Made by a program: the position numbers and the translations under genes. Under the pieces are notes generated by a model. That model did not search any database. It worked only from the letters and a program-made list of their open reading frames with translations, and was not told the origin of the DNA. Shown piece by piece: positions 35,501-48,881 of a DNA stretch of 64,000 nucleotides (position 1 is its first letter; every line of letters begins with the position of its first letter). The stretch lies in NCBI GenBank assembly GCA_020055645.1, contig CM034550.1, positions 7,249,501 to 7,313,500 of the forward strand. Direction: 5' to 3'. The DNA comes from Tomocerus qinae. Its lineage: Eukaryota; Arthropoda; Collembola; Entomobryomorpha; Tomoceridae.

Positions 35501-36053
35501 TATTGCTATTACTATTATTATTTACAATTACATTCACGTCGTCGGGGGAAAAGGGGGATGGGGGAACGTCGTCAACTGTCGATGAAGACACGACACACAT
35601 TCCTCCAGGCGTCGCCGGACCGCCTCGATAACTGTTGCTGCTATTACTATTGTTGGTATTGCTCACGGGGGATGGGGAGGCGCCCCAAAATGTAGAATCG
35701 GGACTTCCCAACGGTGACTGAGGTCCGGTATTTCGACTATTGCTGAAACTACTGGAACTCGCCGACGCTCCACTTCCCCTCAATCTTGGCGGAGGAAAGG
35801 AGGAAGAAGACGAAGGCTGAATATCATCATCAATATCACCGTGGCCCAAATGTAAATTATTATTAACTTGACTGGATGATGCCGAAGAGTGATGTTGAGC
35901 CCCTCTTCGACTATGGTGGGCTAATGGACTCGGCGGTGCGGGCATGGGATGTGGATGGGCCGGGAACATTGGAGATGTAGTACTTGATATCATTGATGAA
36001 GACGGCCGCCGAATTCGGTACGGCCGGTTCGGTGGTGGTGTGTCGTCGTCCAT
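29582..36053 (-). CDS. PRDM10: PRDM10-like PR/SET-domain C2H2 zinc-finger transcription factor
   Basis: Exons 36053-31604, 31516-31389, 31303-30347 and 30115-29582 join in phase to give 2022 residues. The ATG at 36053 has an in-frame TAG upstream inside the same exon. Residues 1 to about 1100 are low-complexity: Ser, Asn, Gln, His and Ala runs. A PR domain lies near 1110-1240 (NTRFGPVEGPL, LCNWMKFVRLA, LYFTTCKEI), lacking SET methyltransferase motifs I can see. One C2H2 finger follows near 1305, then a finger cluster from about 1430 to 1690 (CSMCYKSFATKDRLERH, CAECGRQFKRKDKLREH). The segment SPEEYERFIYKC..FKRRGMLVNHLAKRHP and [24 protein letters not shown] match vertebrate PRDM10 as I remember it. 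A final finger CEWCYRQYATRAKLLQH precedes an N/S/T-rich tail. A nuclear DNA-binding regulator. Human PRDM10 is much shorter, the excess being the N-terminal tracts. Confidence 0.85.
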
Positions 36054-36124
36054 TCTTTTCAATTTGTACTTTCTATGTTCTTGTGGTCCTGTCTTGAGGA
36101 GGATTTTCTATTGAGTAATCAGTC
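36054..36124 (-). other. 5' UTR part of the first coding PRDM10-like exon
   Basis: A strong acceptor (T-run then TTTACAG, ending at 36125 on the minus strand) precedes 71 untranslated bases. This shows that at least one upstream non-coding exon exists. Confidence 0.6.
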
Positions 36125-39100
36125 TGTAAAAAAACAAAAAAAAAATTCGTTAGCAAAAAAACTATCAAAAACTTATTAAAAATCACAACTTATTCAGTTT
36201 TCTTAACATTCACATCAAAATTGTCCATTTTCACCCATTTTCTACTAAACTAAACTTAACTGTTCATTAACTGATCATTGCAGTGTTCTAACTGAAGACA
36301 GTAAAAGTACCTATGAAGTAAATTTTACGTTTACTATTTCGTAGGTATTTATTGTTATCGTCGTGTCAATGCAATGTACCAAAACCAATGGAAAGTATAC
36401 AAAGCATAGTAAGTCTAGGTGTAGGGAGATCGATAGAGATCTAAGGTTGAGAACATAGGCAACTTTCCTTAACCTCACCTTCCCGATATTATCATTTGTG
36501 TTCTTGTACCTTTTCATATTGCATATTGTACCATCGAGAATAATAAACATTGAGCCAGTTAGCACTTAGGAATGAATGCTTACGTCCTAATAAAAATTCT
36601 TTTCAAAACAAATAGGACTCTCTCTAAACTCGGTAAGAAAGGCTTTTATATAACTTGACCTACTTAACCTCTCCCTACAGAAAACACAATTCCGAGAATT
36701 GAAGAGGACACAGGAATAGGAACGATGATGCGATATACACCATCCACAATAGACGAAATCAGACTAGAGTGACATTGGCATTACCATAAAGAAAGAGAAA
36801 ACGAACAAAACATTTTTTTCTCGCCGGGTAGGGTGTCCGTCTGTGTCTGCTTTTTCTACATGACATAAATTCGACCGAGAATCTGTAATTATATTTTAGT
36901 GCCCACTTGTATTGCACACACTCATAAAATGCTACACTCCATGAGTTTGTGAACTAGTTATCATATTGCATTTATACACTACAAGGTTATATTGTAAGGG
37001 TGCTTTGCTGACTCAACAAAAGATAAGCTGTGCTTCGAAAAGCTTATGAGTCGCCTTTGTTTTACTAATACTTATAACCACACAAGTACTCTACAGGATA
37101 ATATAGCTAAAAAAATAAACTATCAATACACACATAAGCTGAGCACATTTCGTTTATTCCACAATAGAAAATTCTATATAATGTTATCTAAGTCCAAGGC
37201 TTCCATAAAAAACTGGCTGACCTATTTGCAAATCCTTAAGAGAATTTATATGCCTTACCTTAACGTCTGCTATACTATTGTCTACCTACTCGGCTGAACT
37301 ATCTTTGTCTTTGTGTCTATTCATACCTTTTGCATATATTTGTCTGTTCTTCAAATACAAGGAATTCCATTTGTCTACATCTTAAGATCACTGATAGTAT
37401 TTATAAGCTAAGCTAATTGTTCAGTGTGAAGGATAGTACCTCAACTTAAAAAATGTAATGATCTAAAAATTGCTCACTAACCAACCTATATGTACAATTA
37501 CAAAAATCCAAGTTTAGCATCTTCCTCTCATTACGAAGTAGTATGTATGGTTGATAGGAGCATTAAGTGGTTTGATATACTAATGCAAGTGTATTAATAT
37601 TGCAGATACACATACCTACCTTAAATAACAACATAATTTAAATTGACATGGAGCATACCTTTAGTATATAAAATGTGAAAAGAACAGACTTGTGATGAAT
37701 ACTATGTTCATGGACACGAATAGACAAAGACAATAATACGAGAGCATCTATATACACTATATACACTTTACAAACAGCATAATGCGGGCAAAACAAGGGA
37801 TATTATAAATTCATGGAAAAAATATGCCCTTGAATATTCCAGTTCACATCTTTCACAACTGCCTTCACTATACCTACATTTTATTAGCCATTCTGGCTTT
37901 ACTAGTAATAATGTACATAGAATGTAACGTAAGTTACCTTTTCTGCACTCTTTCGCACAGGCTCACATGTCCCTCACTCTCTGGTATCAAATGAACATGA
38001 GCTCCTGGACTGGTACAACTTAATAATGGCCAGGCTTTGTTTAGCCATGGGATTTGAGTCAGCCTATAGCGAAGAACTGACGCACGCATTTGTCCCGATG
38101 CAAATATATTATTGTAAAAATATACCAGTCTCTTATATACTATAGGAAAATGAATAATCTAAATACTAATGGTTATAGTCGTAATTATTTATAGCTTTAG
38201 TACATTTAATTAAATGAAAAAAATAGATATATAATTAACTCTTAATGAAACAATTGCATGGAAGAGGAGGAATTGTAGTAAATGAATGTCCGTCTGTATG
38301 TAGTTCGTGAATATGCATAACTCTGTATTTTTCCTCCGTTTTATACTAGGTTGAGAAATTGCAGCACAATAAAACTTGGAAGTTGTAATTCCAAGTGCCG
38401 ACCTGACTGAGAATGAATGACTAAATTAGAAAAGCGATATTGGAAAAGACCCGTGCTGCAGAAAACAAGCACCTTCAGTTCAATTCCGCAGTTAGAGAGT
38501 TAGATATTATGTTGTTTTAACTATAGTCATGCATTAGTAATGTTCCGTATGTGTGTATAGAGTTTATAAGGGTAACTATATTAGAATGGCCATGCACCAT
38601 GAAAAAATAGACATTGAAATGAAATGGGAACAATTTGGTGAAACATGAAATAAATGTTAAATGAGCCAGGGCAGTCTGTAGGTCTCCTTGTCAGTCAATC
38701 CAGCAGACGTTCAAGTTAATAATATAGGTTTGCCCTGCTCCATCTAAATCTAATCCACTCCAGCAGAGTGTAAATACAATGTGGGAGACCTTAACTATGT
38801 AAAGTATACGTGAGCAAGTCTATAGTATTATCGTTGATAATATTATGAGGTCTAGGCCATTCCATTATTCCAAATTCACACAATAGTGCATTTACAGCTA
38901 GAAGTCGAATCGCAGTCTGGTAGTTTTCTACAAATAGTATCAGGTTGTTGTGCTATAGTAAATGTAGTCCCGAATCATTCCAGAATTCCAGACTCCATAG
39001 ACGCAAGCAAAGCAGAGAGTTCCATTTCCAAGCATAGTCTACAAGGTTTTTAGGTACTTTGGCATGACCCTGGTTTGGTTTACTTTGGTTGACTTGACTG

Positions 39101-40243
39101 ACGTACCTACTTATCTATAGACGGATATAGTATATCGCAAAAAGCTCTATATCTCTCTGTGGCGGGTTCCTAGATTCCATTTGGTTCAATTTTCGGGAGA
39201 AGAATCGAAAGACCTTCATTTATAGAAACTTTATTTAGAGTGTATATAGAAGGTTGGCAGATAGGTTCGGGCTTTAAAGGAACAAACCCCATAAAAGGTT
39301 TTAATAAGGTAGAGAAATTGCAAAATTGATCGAGGGAACGACCTTTAAACAGCTCGGCGTGCTTCTCTGCGCTGAGTCTAAACCTTGGACACTGAATTAT
39401 GCCTTGGATCTCTCTTGTCTCGTCTCTCTCTCTCAACAAACTTTGGCTTCAAACAAAACTCCACTTGTGCGGAATCCCATGCATGGAGATAGAATCAGAG
39501 TATACTTGGAATTGGATACAAAATATAATAATAAGGAGACGGGTAGACAAGAATTTCGTGGAAGAACAGAGAAGAAGAGGCGCAGCGGCAGAGTAAATGT
39601 CCATGAAATCCAAATGCTCAGTCGTAATTTTCCCGATGAAGGCAAAAAGGAGATGGGAAACCAGGAATTGAATTTTGCTTAACTGCGTTGTGTCCCCGAT
39701 CATACGTTACATAAATACATATGACATGACAATAGACTTCTATATACACTCTCCATGTACAAAATATCTCCTTGTTTATTAACATTTCTGTGATGTATCA
39801 TACATACAGCATAGATAGGTACATAGGAAGCCTACTTTTCTGCTTTCGCGAATCCAGTGTGAGTGAGCAAATTCATTGAGTTGAGTCGAGGCAAGCAATG
39901 AAATGCATGCCAAAGCCAAGCCAACTAGCGTTGACATTGATATTGATATCATATTTTATTCGCGACCTTCTGACTCAACCTCCAACCTCGAACAAGGTAA
40001 AACAGCATTAAGTATGTACAATATCTTTTCTGTTCGATATGCTATGATGCTGGGCTCTCCTCATTTATTGTAAACACTACACAAATAGAAAATAGCACCA
40101 TAGAGAATAACACATCATTTTATCTCTTTATGCACTACCTACCACTTTACAATTGCTATCCTGTTCAAATAAACCTGCATATTTTATGCATATGTTAAAT
40201 TGGATCCTAAATATATTCTGCCTTTTTATTTCTAAATCTAATA

Positions 40244-40629
40244 CCGTATTAATCGAATTAATTCTCCGTATTAAAATAGTGCTCCCCCGGGTAACTTTTT
40301 CGATTTTTTTTATTTTCAAGAGCAAAATAATAGCCTTTGAAATATAATTCGAAATAATTGCCCACTCCAACAGTAGGTAGAACGGGTACAACTGAACCCA
40401 TGGACATTTCTTCAGAAAACTAAACACAATCGAAATCAATTGAATTTTTAAATATTTTCTCATATTTTAATTTTCAAAATAACTTAATAAAAATTGAAAG
40501 TTTGGAAAATAATTCCCGAATCGAAATAATTCACCACCTGGTTAACTATTTCGATTTTCATCGTTTCCAGGAGCTAAAAAAAGGCAAATAAAACAATAAA
40601 AACCCGGAGAATTAATTCGATTAATACGG
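40244..40629. mobile_element. 386-bp TA-flanked MITE with CCGTATTAATCG termini
   Basis: The left terminus CCGTATTAATCGAATTAATT is repeated, inverted, at the right end (about 25 bases perfect through CTCCG). TA flanks both ends (40242-40243, 40630-40631). Interior blocks with TTTTCGATTTT, GAGC and CCCGGG words recur in inverted order with more divergence. No transposase frame is present. Best read as a non-autonomous Tc1/mariner/pogo-type element. Confidence 0.75.
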
Positions 40630-41346
40630 TAGATTACCTACCATTAATTTAAAAGCAAGCATATACCATTTGGAAAACTCTTTTGGCTACTGAAATGTTA
40701 TGATGCTAAATTAGGATTCATAATTAGTTCCTAAAATTTACTAATTGGGGAGAGAGAGGGTCAAGCTACATAAATGGTTACAAAAAAATGTTTAAACAGG
40801 ATACATAATACTGGATATCGTCAACGAATTACTAAAAGGTAAAGGTTAGGGATATTAATATTGTAGTTAATTGTATTTCCATAAGCAGTCTACAAATTTT
40901 GTACTACTTGGGTTATAGTGGCCTTGTATTTACAAGCTAATGCTATAGAAATCCATCTGTAGTTAGGTACTTGCTAAAAACAGTATTAATATTAATGCTA
41001 GTTAGGTATACTGTACAAATAAATGGATTATAGTTAGTCTAGCAGCCAAGTTCAGTAAGGTCAGCATGAAATAGCTAGTTAAAGTTGCTATTTTTAGGTA
41101 AATAAAAGTGCAGACAAGATTTTCCTTTTAATAAAGTTCTCTTGTACTGTGTGTATAAAGTTTACATATGGATGGCGCCAATTACTATGACGGTGGTAGT
41201 TTATTGGAGTTAGACTATGTAATAGTAAAACAGAGAAAATACTTGGAATTGAATGAGATGAGTAGTAATTTCGCATTTATTGCCCAAACCGTGCCAAGTG
41301 AGTTAGTGAAACATATGGACTGGCTATAATACTTATAACCAAGATA

Positions 41347-41611
41347 CCTTTAGTGACTATTATTGGGACTGGCGTCAGGTAGCCTGATAGTCAAAGCAAA
41401 AAAATTACAACTCAATTTTTTTCTTATTTCATTTCCATGGAAATCAGTAGGGCTATCCCTATCTCTGCCCTATCAGTCCCCATCTCACCCTCTGGTTCTC
41501 TTTGGCACAAAATTGTCAAATTTTGTACCAAAATGAAAAAAAATTGAATTTCAATTGTTTACATCTGACTATCAGGCTACCTCATCCCAGTCCCAATAAT
41601 AATCACTAAGG
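41347..41611. mobile_element. 265-bp TA-flanked MITE with about 45-bp inverted repeats
   Basis: The left arm CCTTTAGTGACTATTATTGG and the complement of the right arm CCTTAGTGATTATTATTGG stay aligned for about 45 bases, including GTAGCCTGATAGTCA. A weaker match continues into TCAATTTTTTT. TA flanks both ends (41345-41346, 41612-41613). The middle includes a small hairpin ACAAAATT-GTC-AAATTTTGT. No coding frame. Confidence 0.7.
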
Positions 41612-41952
41612 TAATTATCTTGACTTATAACTTGTCATCTCCTCGAGATATTTATGAGGGTCGGATGTCGGGACGGGATTTCAGTGAATAAAGACTACTA
41701 ACTAGATAAAAGGAAACTCAACTGTCCCACTATTAAGTAACGTTAACTAGTTACATAATAGTTTTTCCCGTCTAGCCAACAAACCGCCTCGGATCTACTT
41801 TTAGCAATTTTAGTCATTTCTCTTTGTGTCTGTCGTTTTTAAGTATGTAAGGTCGGAATTTGGTGTTTGCATTTTGCATTGCCATCATTGAGATTCAAAT
41901 TGGTCAAAGTCGTATATTTATAGATGTGAAATGTAAAAGCTAACTAATAAAT

Positions 41953-41969
41953 AGAGAGAGAGAGAGAGA
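41953..41969 (+). repeat. GA/AG dinucleotide microsatellite
   Basis: An uninterrupted run of about eight AG dinucleotides. Confidence 0.8.
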
Positions 41970-44900
41970 CTAGGCTAAGGTAATGCCATATAGCCTTTCT
42001 TGCTCTCATGATGATTGTCGTATACTTATCGTTATCCTTACCTCACCATATCATCACTATACTATAAGCTCACCTTACATCTAAACAACGCACACACACA
42101 AAGTTCAATACAATAGACTTCTACTCTTCGCTCCACTCGACAACTTTTCCATGACCTACCTTTGCGACTTCGGCCACAATCGGTAACCGTAGCCTTCCCT
42201 ACTTTACACAAAGAGATATTATTATTTTATATCTACGCAACTATATACTACTATACCTATTATATATACAAACCCTATATTATTATATATTCAATGTAAT
42301 ATTGTAAGTATGTGAAGGAAATGAACTTTCTTGCTATACTTTAAACGTTATTTTCTCTCAGGATGATGCCTAACTCAGCTCATATCAAAACATGATTAAA
42401 TTATCTAAAACTAAACCAATTTATTATCAATTTACGAGGTAATCTAACTGAATTGCAAGTATATTTTCAGGGTATTGAATATTGTATAGCTCTACTGAGT
42501 AGGCTTTATAAGTAGTCCACGGTTTAATACTCATTTCTTTCTGGTATGGTATAAGTAGACAAATTGTTTACGTTTATTGTTGAAATAGAATTCAATGTTG
42601 AGTCTTAGTTTATCTAAATTGCAATTTCTAGGTTCTTGAAGAAATTTATTCACAATTTCGCATTGTCTACGTGGCAGGAAGTCTGCAGCTGATAAGTAGG
42701 CGGTTGAGTTGTCATTGCCCAACTGTTAGTGTCATGTTGAGTGTTACCTTGTAATCATTTTTATTTGTCATTGCCACCATGTATTACTTACTTACTTATG
42801 TATGTGCTTAGTTGTTGCTCACAATAAGCTTAGTAGGCAGCTTTAGCCAAACTTTTATCGGCTATTTAGCTCACATGGTCTGCCTGGATCGAATACTTTG
42901 TACATACTCCACCATAACTGATACTAATTAAACCTAATGTATACCGCATCAAAGGACAAACTGCTAAAATTAGTTGGCTATAAAACTCATGTACATGGAC
43001 ATCGGTAATCACAAGGTGGAAAGGATTAATTTTCACCATGCTTGTAACTACTATTCAAATATTGCATGTAGCAATACGGGGAAATGCCTTGCAAAGTTAT
43101 CCGTATTACGTAACAATACTTACATTGACACTTGCCCACAGTTGACATTCCATTTACAATGCACATGTTAAATTTAAAATTACACTATTAACACACGAGA
43201 TAAAACTCAGCATTGAATTTTATTTATACAAGCACTTAGATTACAGAATTCGACGAATTTAATGATTCTAACGAAAATGCAAAAATTCTATACACTTCAC
43301 TAAACTCTAAATTATTGTTTGATAGCAACTAAATTATGTCAACGTTGATTCTCTTTCTCTTTACGTTCGCGCATAAGCACATTTGTGGAACAGCTGTTTC
43401 AAAAGTTTCAGTTCAAGTTCCAACTGTCCTGCTACAGAACATAATCGAGCACAACTTTTATGTACCTAGATTTAGATTAGGTATATAAATTTATGACTTA
43501 ATATGGATAATATATAATAATGTATATACGTACGCCTCTATTAATCAACTTATGCTACATACCGGAACAAAAACTTGTGAACCTTCACTGTATTTTCAAG
43601 TAAATCACGAAAACTGGTCGACGACACATTCACACAATTTTATGCACACCAATATTTAGAATTTTGGTTTTGATATAGAAAAATATCTAATTAAAACATT
43701 TCCACAAACTAAGAGAATACAGTCAGCAAGAGTTGACGAATGATTCAAAGTAGATGACCACAAAATGATGTGGCTATTTATGACACATGCGGTAAAAGTT
43801 ATTTTTATGCAGTTTATTTTAACCGTACAGCACTACAAATAGAAATGGGAAATCCGTAAGGAATTATAATTTGTTAATTTGCTTGTACGATTTGTTTTTT
43901 ATGAACTTGAAAGACGGTACAAGTCAAAAGCAGTTTCTGTAACACAACTCAAGTTAAGTTACTGACATTCATCTCTATAATTTATTTCAATCCTTCAACA
44001 TACATAGGGAACTCATGCACAAAAGCAACTAACGATCAGTACCTACTAAATGTCACTGAATTGTACACACGAACGAAATCAAGTTAAAGGACAAGGTTCT
44101 CATTAAAAAAATGCTCAATACCAAAATTCTTAAGTGTTAGCTATATGTCTGTGTATATAATAGCCCTGGTTATGAAAGGTAAGTAAGTGTATAGGGAAAT
44201 TAATAGATAACTCTATCTCTACATGGACTTCTCAAGGAACTGAAGGAAATTATAATAAAATTAAAGGAAAATCCTTGAGAAATTCCCTCAAGTCAGCTGT
44301 CAACAATTCCACATCTTTTCACTTACTCACTCAATATTCTACATAGTATCCATTTATCGTTGAATTTTAAATACACATCTAAACGTTAAATGTACTGCAA
44401 TTTACACCTTTTACAAACACAAATAATTTACCTAATTACTGTAACAAAATAGGGATAAAAACAGATTAAAAATAATTCCTGAACATCTACACCTATTTCA
44501 TCCACACAAAAAATACGCACGCAAATGAGCAATTAAGGATTTTATTTCGTTCACACGATACTTCATTTAGAGTTTAATTAAATATACTTTAAATTCCAAA
44601 TCAGACACACTAGCAAAATAAAGCAAGAAGGAACACAATAAATCTGTATAATTAGATCAATAAATAAAAATATGACATTGAAAATTTTGCTATGTGCGTG
44701 TGGCTCAAACTCTTTTCTGACAAAATAATAATTATATTGTAGACTTATATGTGTAAAAGAGATTTGCAGCTATAAAAACCAAAGAAGTAAAAAATCATCC
44801 TAACCAATACATTCGTTTTGCAATTGATCTAATTTAATGTATAGCTTCTGGAAGCTGAAATAATGAAAACTGTATTCCCGGGTTGGGTAATAAATTCATT

Positions 44901-45255
44901 CATTCAAATGCATGCTCGTTTTCCAGGAAATATAACTGGTGTGTAGGTCATAAAACATTGATGGAATCTGTGGATGTGTAGGCAGTTCCAGGAAAATAGT
45001 AGATGGAAGCGGGAACTAGGTTGATGTGGGTGTATAGATGTAAATTAGGGAATAGGATAAATTAGGAGATATTTAGAATGTCAGTTGTGAATTGACGAGT
45101 CCCGTCCCGTTGTGTGCGATGTTTGTTACGGAATGAAAAGTGAGTTTAGTTTAGATGGGTTGTCTGTGGAGCACTCGATCCTTCCTTCCCTTAGAATGAG
45201 TTGGCTCTATCTGTTGGGAAGGAAGGTTCCAATTCCACGAGGGGTGTCTTCTTAC

Positions 45256-45410
45256 CTTGTCACACTGTCCACAGAGCCCCGCCGTCGACCTTGACCTTTG
45301 GCCAGAGTGGCAAGGAGTCTCCACACATACACTTAGAACTCTGTCGTTTTTGTCCAGGCATTTGTCAACTTTGACCACTTGAGAATTGGTATTGAGTCCC
45401 AAGTATCGAT
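45256..45410 (-). other. Candidate 5' exon of the PRDM10-like gene
   Basis: A patch markedly less AT-rich than its surroundings ends, on the minus strand, in CAAG followed by GTAAGA, a near-consensus donor. A frame is open across it, but there is no good ATG. It could be the promoter-proximal non-coding exon that splices to 36124. The left boundary given is arbitrary. No proof of transcription. Confidence 0.3.
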
Positions 45411-46016
45411 CTCCCTTTCACTCCCGTCTCGTCAAAATGGCTCTGGCCTCCCTTCCTTGCCTTCGAGCCCAACAACAAACTCCTCGACTTTCTTTCTACT
45501 AACTAACACTTATGTACAAGGAACGATAAAGGAGAATCCCACGAACCAACAACCAACTATCTCTATGTGTGCGTATAGCCAGCACTCACTCACACTCACT
45601 CTCTTAGTATACGTTCTTCTCCTACTCCAACTCACTCACTCAACAAAACCAACTTACTTACACAGACAGACCAGACCACTTGTACTTTTGCTTTGCCTGC
45701 CCTAGCTCTACTACTTCTCAATTGAAACTTGCATTCCCATCTCACTCTCACGTTCCTCCCCGTCTACGTCTCTCTTTTACTCTACGCGACTTCACTCTTT
45801 CAGTTTAACTCTCTCTACCTCTTATCACAACTCCCTCATGTTTTGTTCTGTGCATGTGCTGTGCATTTATACATAATATCCCATAATGCCCTCTCACACT
45901 ACATACACATACATACTCCTTCCTTAATCATTGTTACGCTCTACACTCACATAATCATAACGTAACCGAAAACTAACACATACTACAACCTTCTCTATGT
46001 ACATAAGTACATACCA

Positions 46017-46100
46017 TGTTAAGTCTATGTGCAGCAGCAGCTTCGAGCAAGATCTGCTGTGGAGGCCGCCGCATGAAGTCGTAACTGTAGCTCGCTTTAT
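46017..46100 (-). other. Candidate small exon, possibly coding or uORF-bearing
   Basis: On the minus strand a GC-rich block reads YDFMRRPPQQILLEAAAA then HRLNM and ends exactly at a donor GTATGT. The opposite strand also has a short frame. If spliced to the acceptor at 36124, the frame would continue 16 codons and stop before the PRDM10-like ATG, making a short upstream ORF. No clear acceptor is seen on its 5' side, so it would have to be a first exon. Confidence 0.35.
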
Positions 46101-47940
46101 ACATTATAAATACTTCTATTATCACTACTAAGTACTTTGCAGTCTACAGACACATGCATTAGAAAATATTTTATATAATGTTAATACACATATCCGCTAA
46201 CAATAACAAAGCACCTTGCTTCCATATTACCCTCTATATACTTCTGATGTAATCTACATACTTATCTAAAGGTTTTGACCTTCGCACTAACGTATGTATG
46301 ACCAAACGTCTTCACTAAATATACAATTAAAACTAATCGAAATCATTATAAATTATACACACACCTTAAAAATTGTCATAGCTAATTTGATGCAAAAACG
46401 CAAATCATTGCATTTAACTTATGGCTTACGTGCATACGAAGTTCAAATGCCAGGAACTGATTGTCACTAAGTAGATGACAAAAATAAATTTTAGGATATA
46501 ATTAGAATACAAGAATGTAAGGACACAAATACAAATACGTGTATTTATAATTATTCATAGCTCTTGCACATAATATACAGAAAACATGTTCAAATGTACA
46601 CGTAAGTAGTTTTTTTAGATGAATCTCTCGTACTATTATAGTTTAATGCAGCATTTACAATTTTATTGCTTTTGAGTAGTTTAGGCAGTTGCTGATATAA
46701 TTACAATTTGTCAGAAAAGTGGAATACGTATTTTAATTGTTTTTAGTTGTATTAGTATCACTTTAACCATAACTCAGATTTTCAATATAGCATTATAGTA
46801 ATATTATTTCATATTGTACTATGAAAGACAAGTGCCTATTTATTATGTCATTTTATGTCTATATAGCCATAGATAATGCTGTAGTTATTATTCGTTATAC
46901 CTAATTATATATTTCTAGGTTAATAATTTCATATTGGCAAACGACAGGAAATATTTAGCTCTTTTTCTGGTTCAACCCATCGATTTGAGTTCAACTTTTT
47001 CTTTTGCTTAGCACGTATACACAGACTTTCACTAATATTTTTGTTTAAACAAACTACTTATTCAAACTCAATCACTAACAATAGATTTTAATTTTTCTTA
47101 TCCACTTAAATTCACTCTCATGTGTTGACGAAAGCAACTTTAACATTTATAGGACATTTCTGTTTGTTAGAAAAAACAATGCTCAATAAGTCAATAAACT
47201 TAGCGATATGACCTGGTTGGTTAATCATACATTATACAAATTAAAATGTACGGTACAAATTACAAATCTATAGCTTAGTTGGTTTACTAATGCCAAAAAA
47301 CATTATCGATCACAACATAATTCCTTCATGGAAAATATTACGTTTGTTTCATTAGTCTTATTTTTGTATTTCATTATACTTTTAATTTATTGTATATTTT
47401 CTTCTTTATTGGAGCAGCCGGAGTAAATGATGTATAAACTACTACATATAGTTCAGCTCAAATGTATTTTCAAGATTATTGACCTATTGAATTTTTCCAA
47501 CTGCAAATAACTGCAATAAGTAGCTGAAAATTGACCACATTTCTCTGAAGTACATAAACTAATAAGATAATTTTGATATTTGATTCTTTGGTTTAACTTC
47601 GTGTATGTAATTTATTAGTAGCAGTAGCTAATAAGCTATTAAATTTTTTATATCACGCAATCTACAGTGAATATGTATGAAGAATTCTCCGCAGACAGAT
47701 GAGAATGTTTAAAAGTAAACTAAATATTACAACGTAAATAATAGAGTTCTGTGATATGAATACAAATAAAATATAACTAGTTTATATTATTAAAAATGTT
47801 AAAGTACTTTTAAACAGGAGATCTTTAGCAAAGAAGAGTGAAAATAGTCAAGATTATATAAGCTGGTTGAGAAGGAACAATAAACAATCGGGATATAGAG
47901 TAGTTATACGATAAAATGCAGACGATGAACGTCTAAGTAA

Positions 47941-48881
47941 TTATTTCACCAGGAGAGACAGTGTATTGCGACTTAAAATTGTCCAGATAGGTATGCTGAT
48001 AGCTCCTGCAATTCCCGTTGGAAAGGCAAATAAAGGAGAAAGAGGGTAAAACCAATTTTTTGGGACAATAAATACTGGTGTGGTACTACCATAATGCATC
48101 ACAACAGCAATGTAAATTACTGCGATAATACCATATAAGATATATGATATGTAGTAGCTCAGCTTTGTCTGCAGTGATCTTCTTGCTCCAGCTGAATCAA
48201 TGAAATTTGGTTTTAAGTTTTGAACTTAAACTTGGACTGTTTGGGTTTGCTGAAATATTCAATATAAATTATGCTTACCGCTAGCTTCAAGATCCAAAGT
48301 GATCAGATTCAGTTTTCGTTGTAATTTCGCATATTTGGCAAATTCATCTACCATCGATATGGAATTCATTTCATTCTTCAATTGTACTACAGTTTTGATG
48401 AGATCAGCCTCTTTTGCTGTAGCCAGAAAAACTTTTCTGGAAATCTGTAAAGTGTAGTATTAGATTTTAGATTAGATTTTAGTTGCATAAAGGATATAAT
48501 ACACAGCTTTAGAAATAATCATTAGGCAAATAGTATTGTCTTTTCAGGTCAAAATATAATAGCCAAGCATAATACACATACAATGTCATTTAGAAGACGA
48601 CATATAATCAATACTATATGTATACATCGTCTCAATGCTAAGATAACACTGCTCGACCTTGGCTTACTTACGGGAAAGGCTAAGGCGAACCGAATGTGTC
48701 CATTACTAATAACATTTTATGTACCTTATCGTTTACTTTTAATCAGCGGGAAACGTTTTTATACGTATATTATATTTCTTACCCATGATGTAAGCTTAGG
48801 GACAATCTTCGGAAACAACAAAATAAACGGAATGATCAGCATAAGGAATAAGTTGACTTCTTGGACAATTTTATCTCCCAT
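47941..48881 (-). CDS. GET1: GET1/WRB, receptor subunit for tail-anchored protein insertion
   Basis: Exons 48881-48783, 48444-48279 and 48191-47941 join in phase to give 171 residues, almost the length of human WRB (174). A first hydrophobic segment spans about residues 10-26 (LFLMLIIPFILLFPKIVP). A cytosolic charged coiled coil follows, near residues 35-85 (EADLIKTVVQLKNEM, AKYAKLQRKLNLI), which in this family binds the GET3/TRC40 ATPase. Two further membrane segments come next (YYISYILYGIIAVIYIAVV and a C-terminal one). VPKNWFYPLSPLFAFPTGIAG matches the WRB pattern VPSKWITPLDRLVAFPTRVAG. With CAML/GET2 it forms the ER insertase for tail-anchored proteins. Start chosen as the only ATG before the first membrane segment, with a stop-containing UTR upstream. 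Confidence 0.9.

Larger units (their letters stand above)
36125..47940. other. Long gene-poor region upstream of the PRDM10-like gene
   Basis: Probably a long 5' intron or set of 5' introns plus promoter of the PRDM10-like gene. It holds two TA-flanked MITEs (40244-40629, 41347-41611), a GA microsatellite, and two GC-richer patches with good minus-strand donors (ending at 45256 and 46017). Frames at 39170-39703 are open on both strands but show no motif. Confidence 0.45.

Noticed and set aside
34954-35695. Plus-strand frames opposite the PRDM10-like N-terminus
   Set aside because: Shadows of the Ser/Asn/Gln-rich coding sequence on the other strand.
39170-39703. Overlapping open frames on both strands in a less AT-rich patch
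   Set aside because: Both strands are open to a similar extent, which favours composition over coding. No motif or donor-acceptor pair supports a gene.
45379-45965. Plus-strand frames rich in Leu, Thr and Ser
   Set aside because: Products of CT-rich sequence; no motif, start context or introns.
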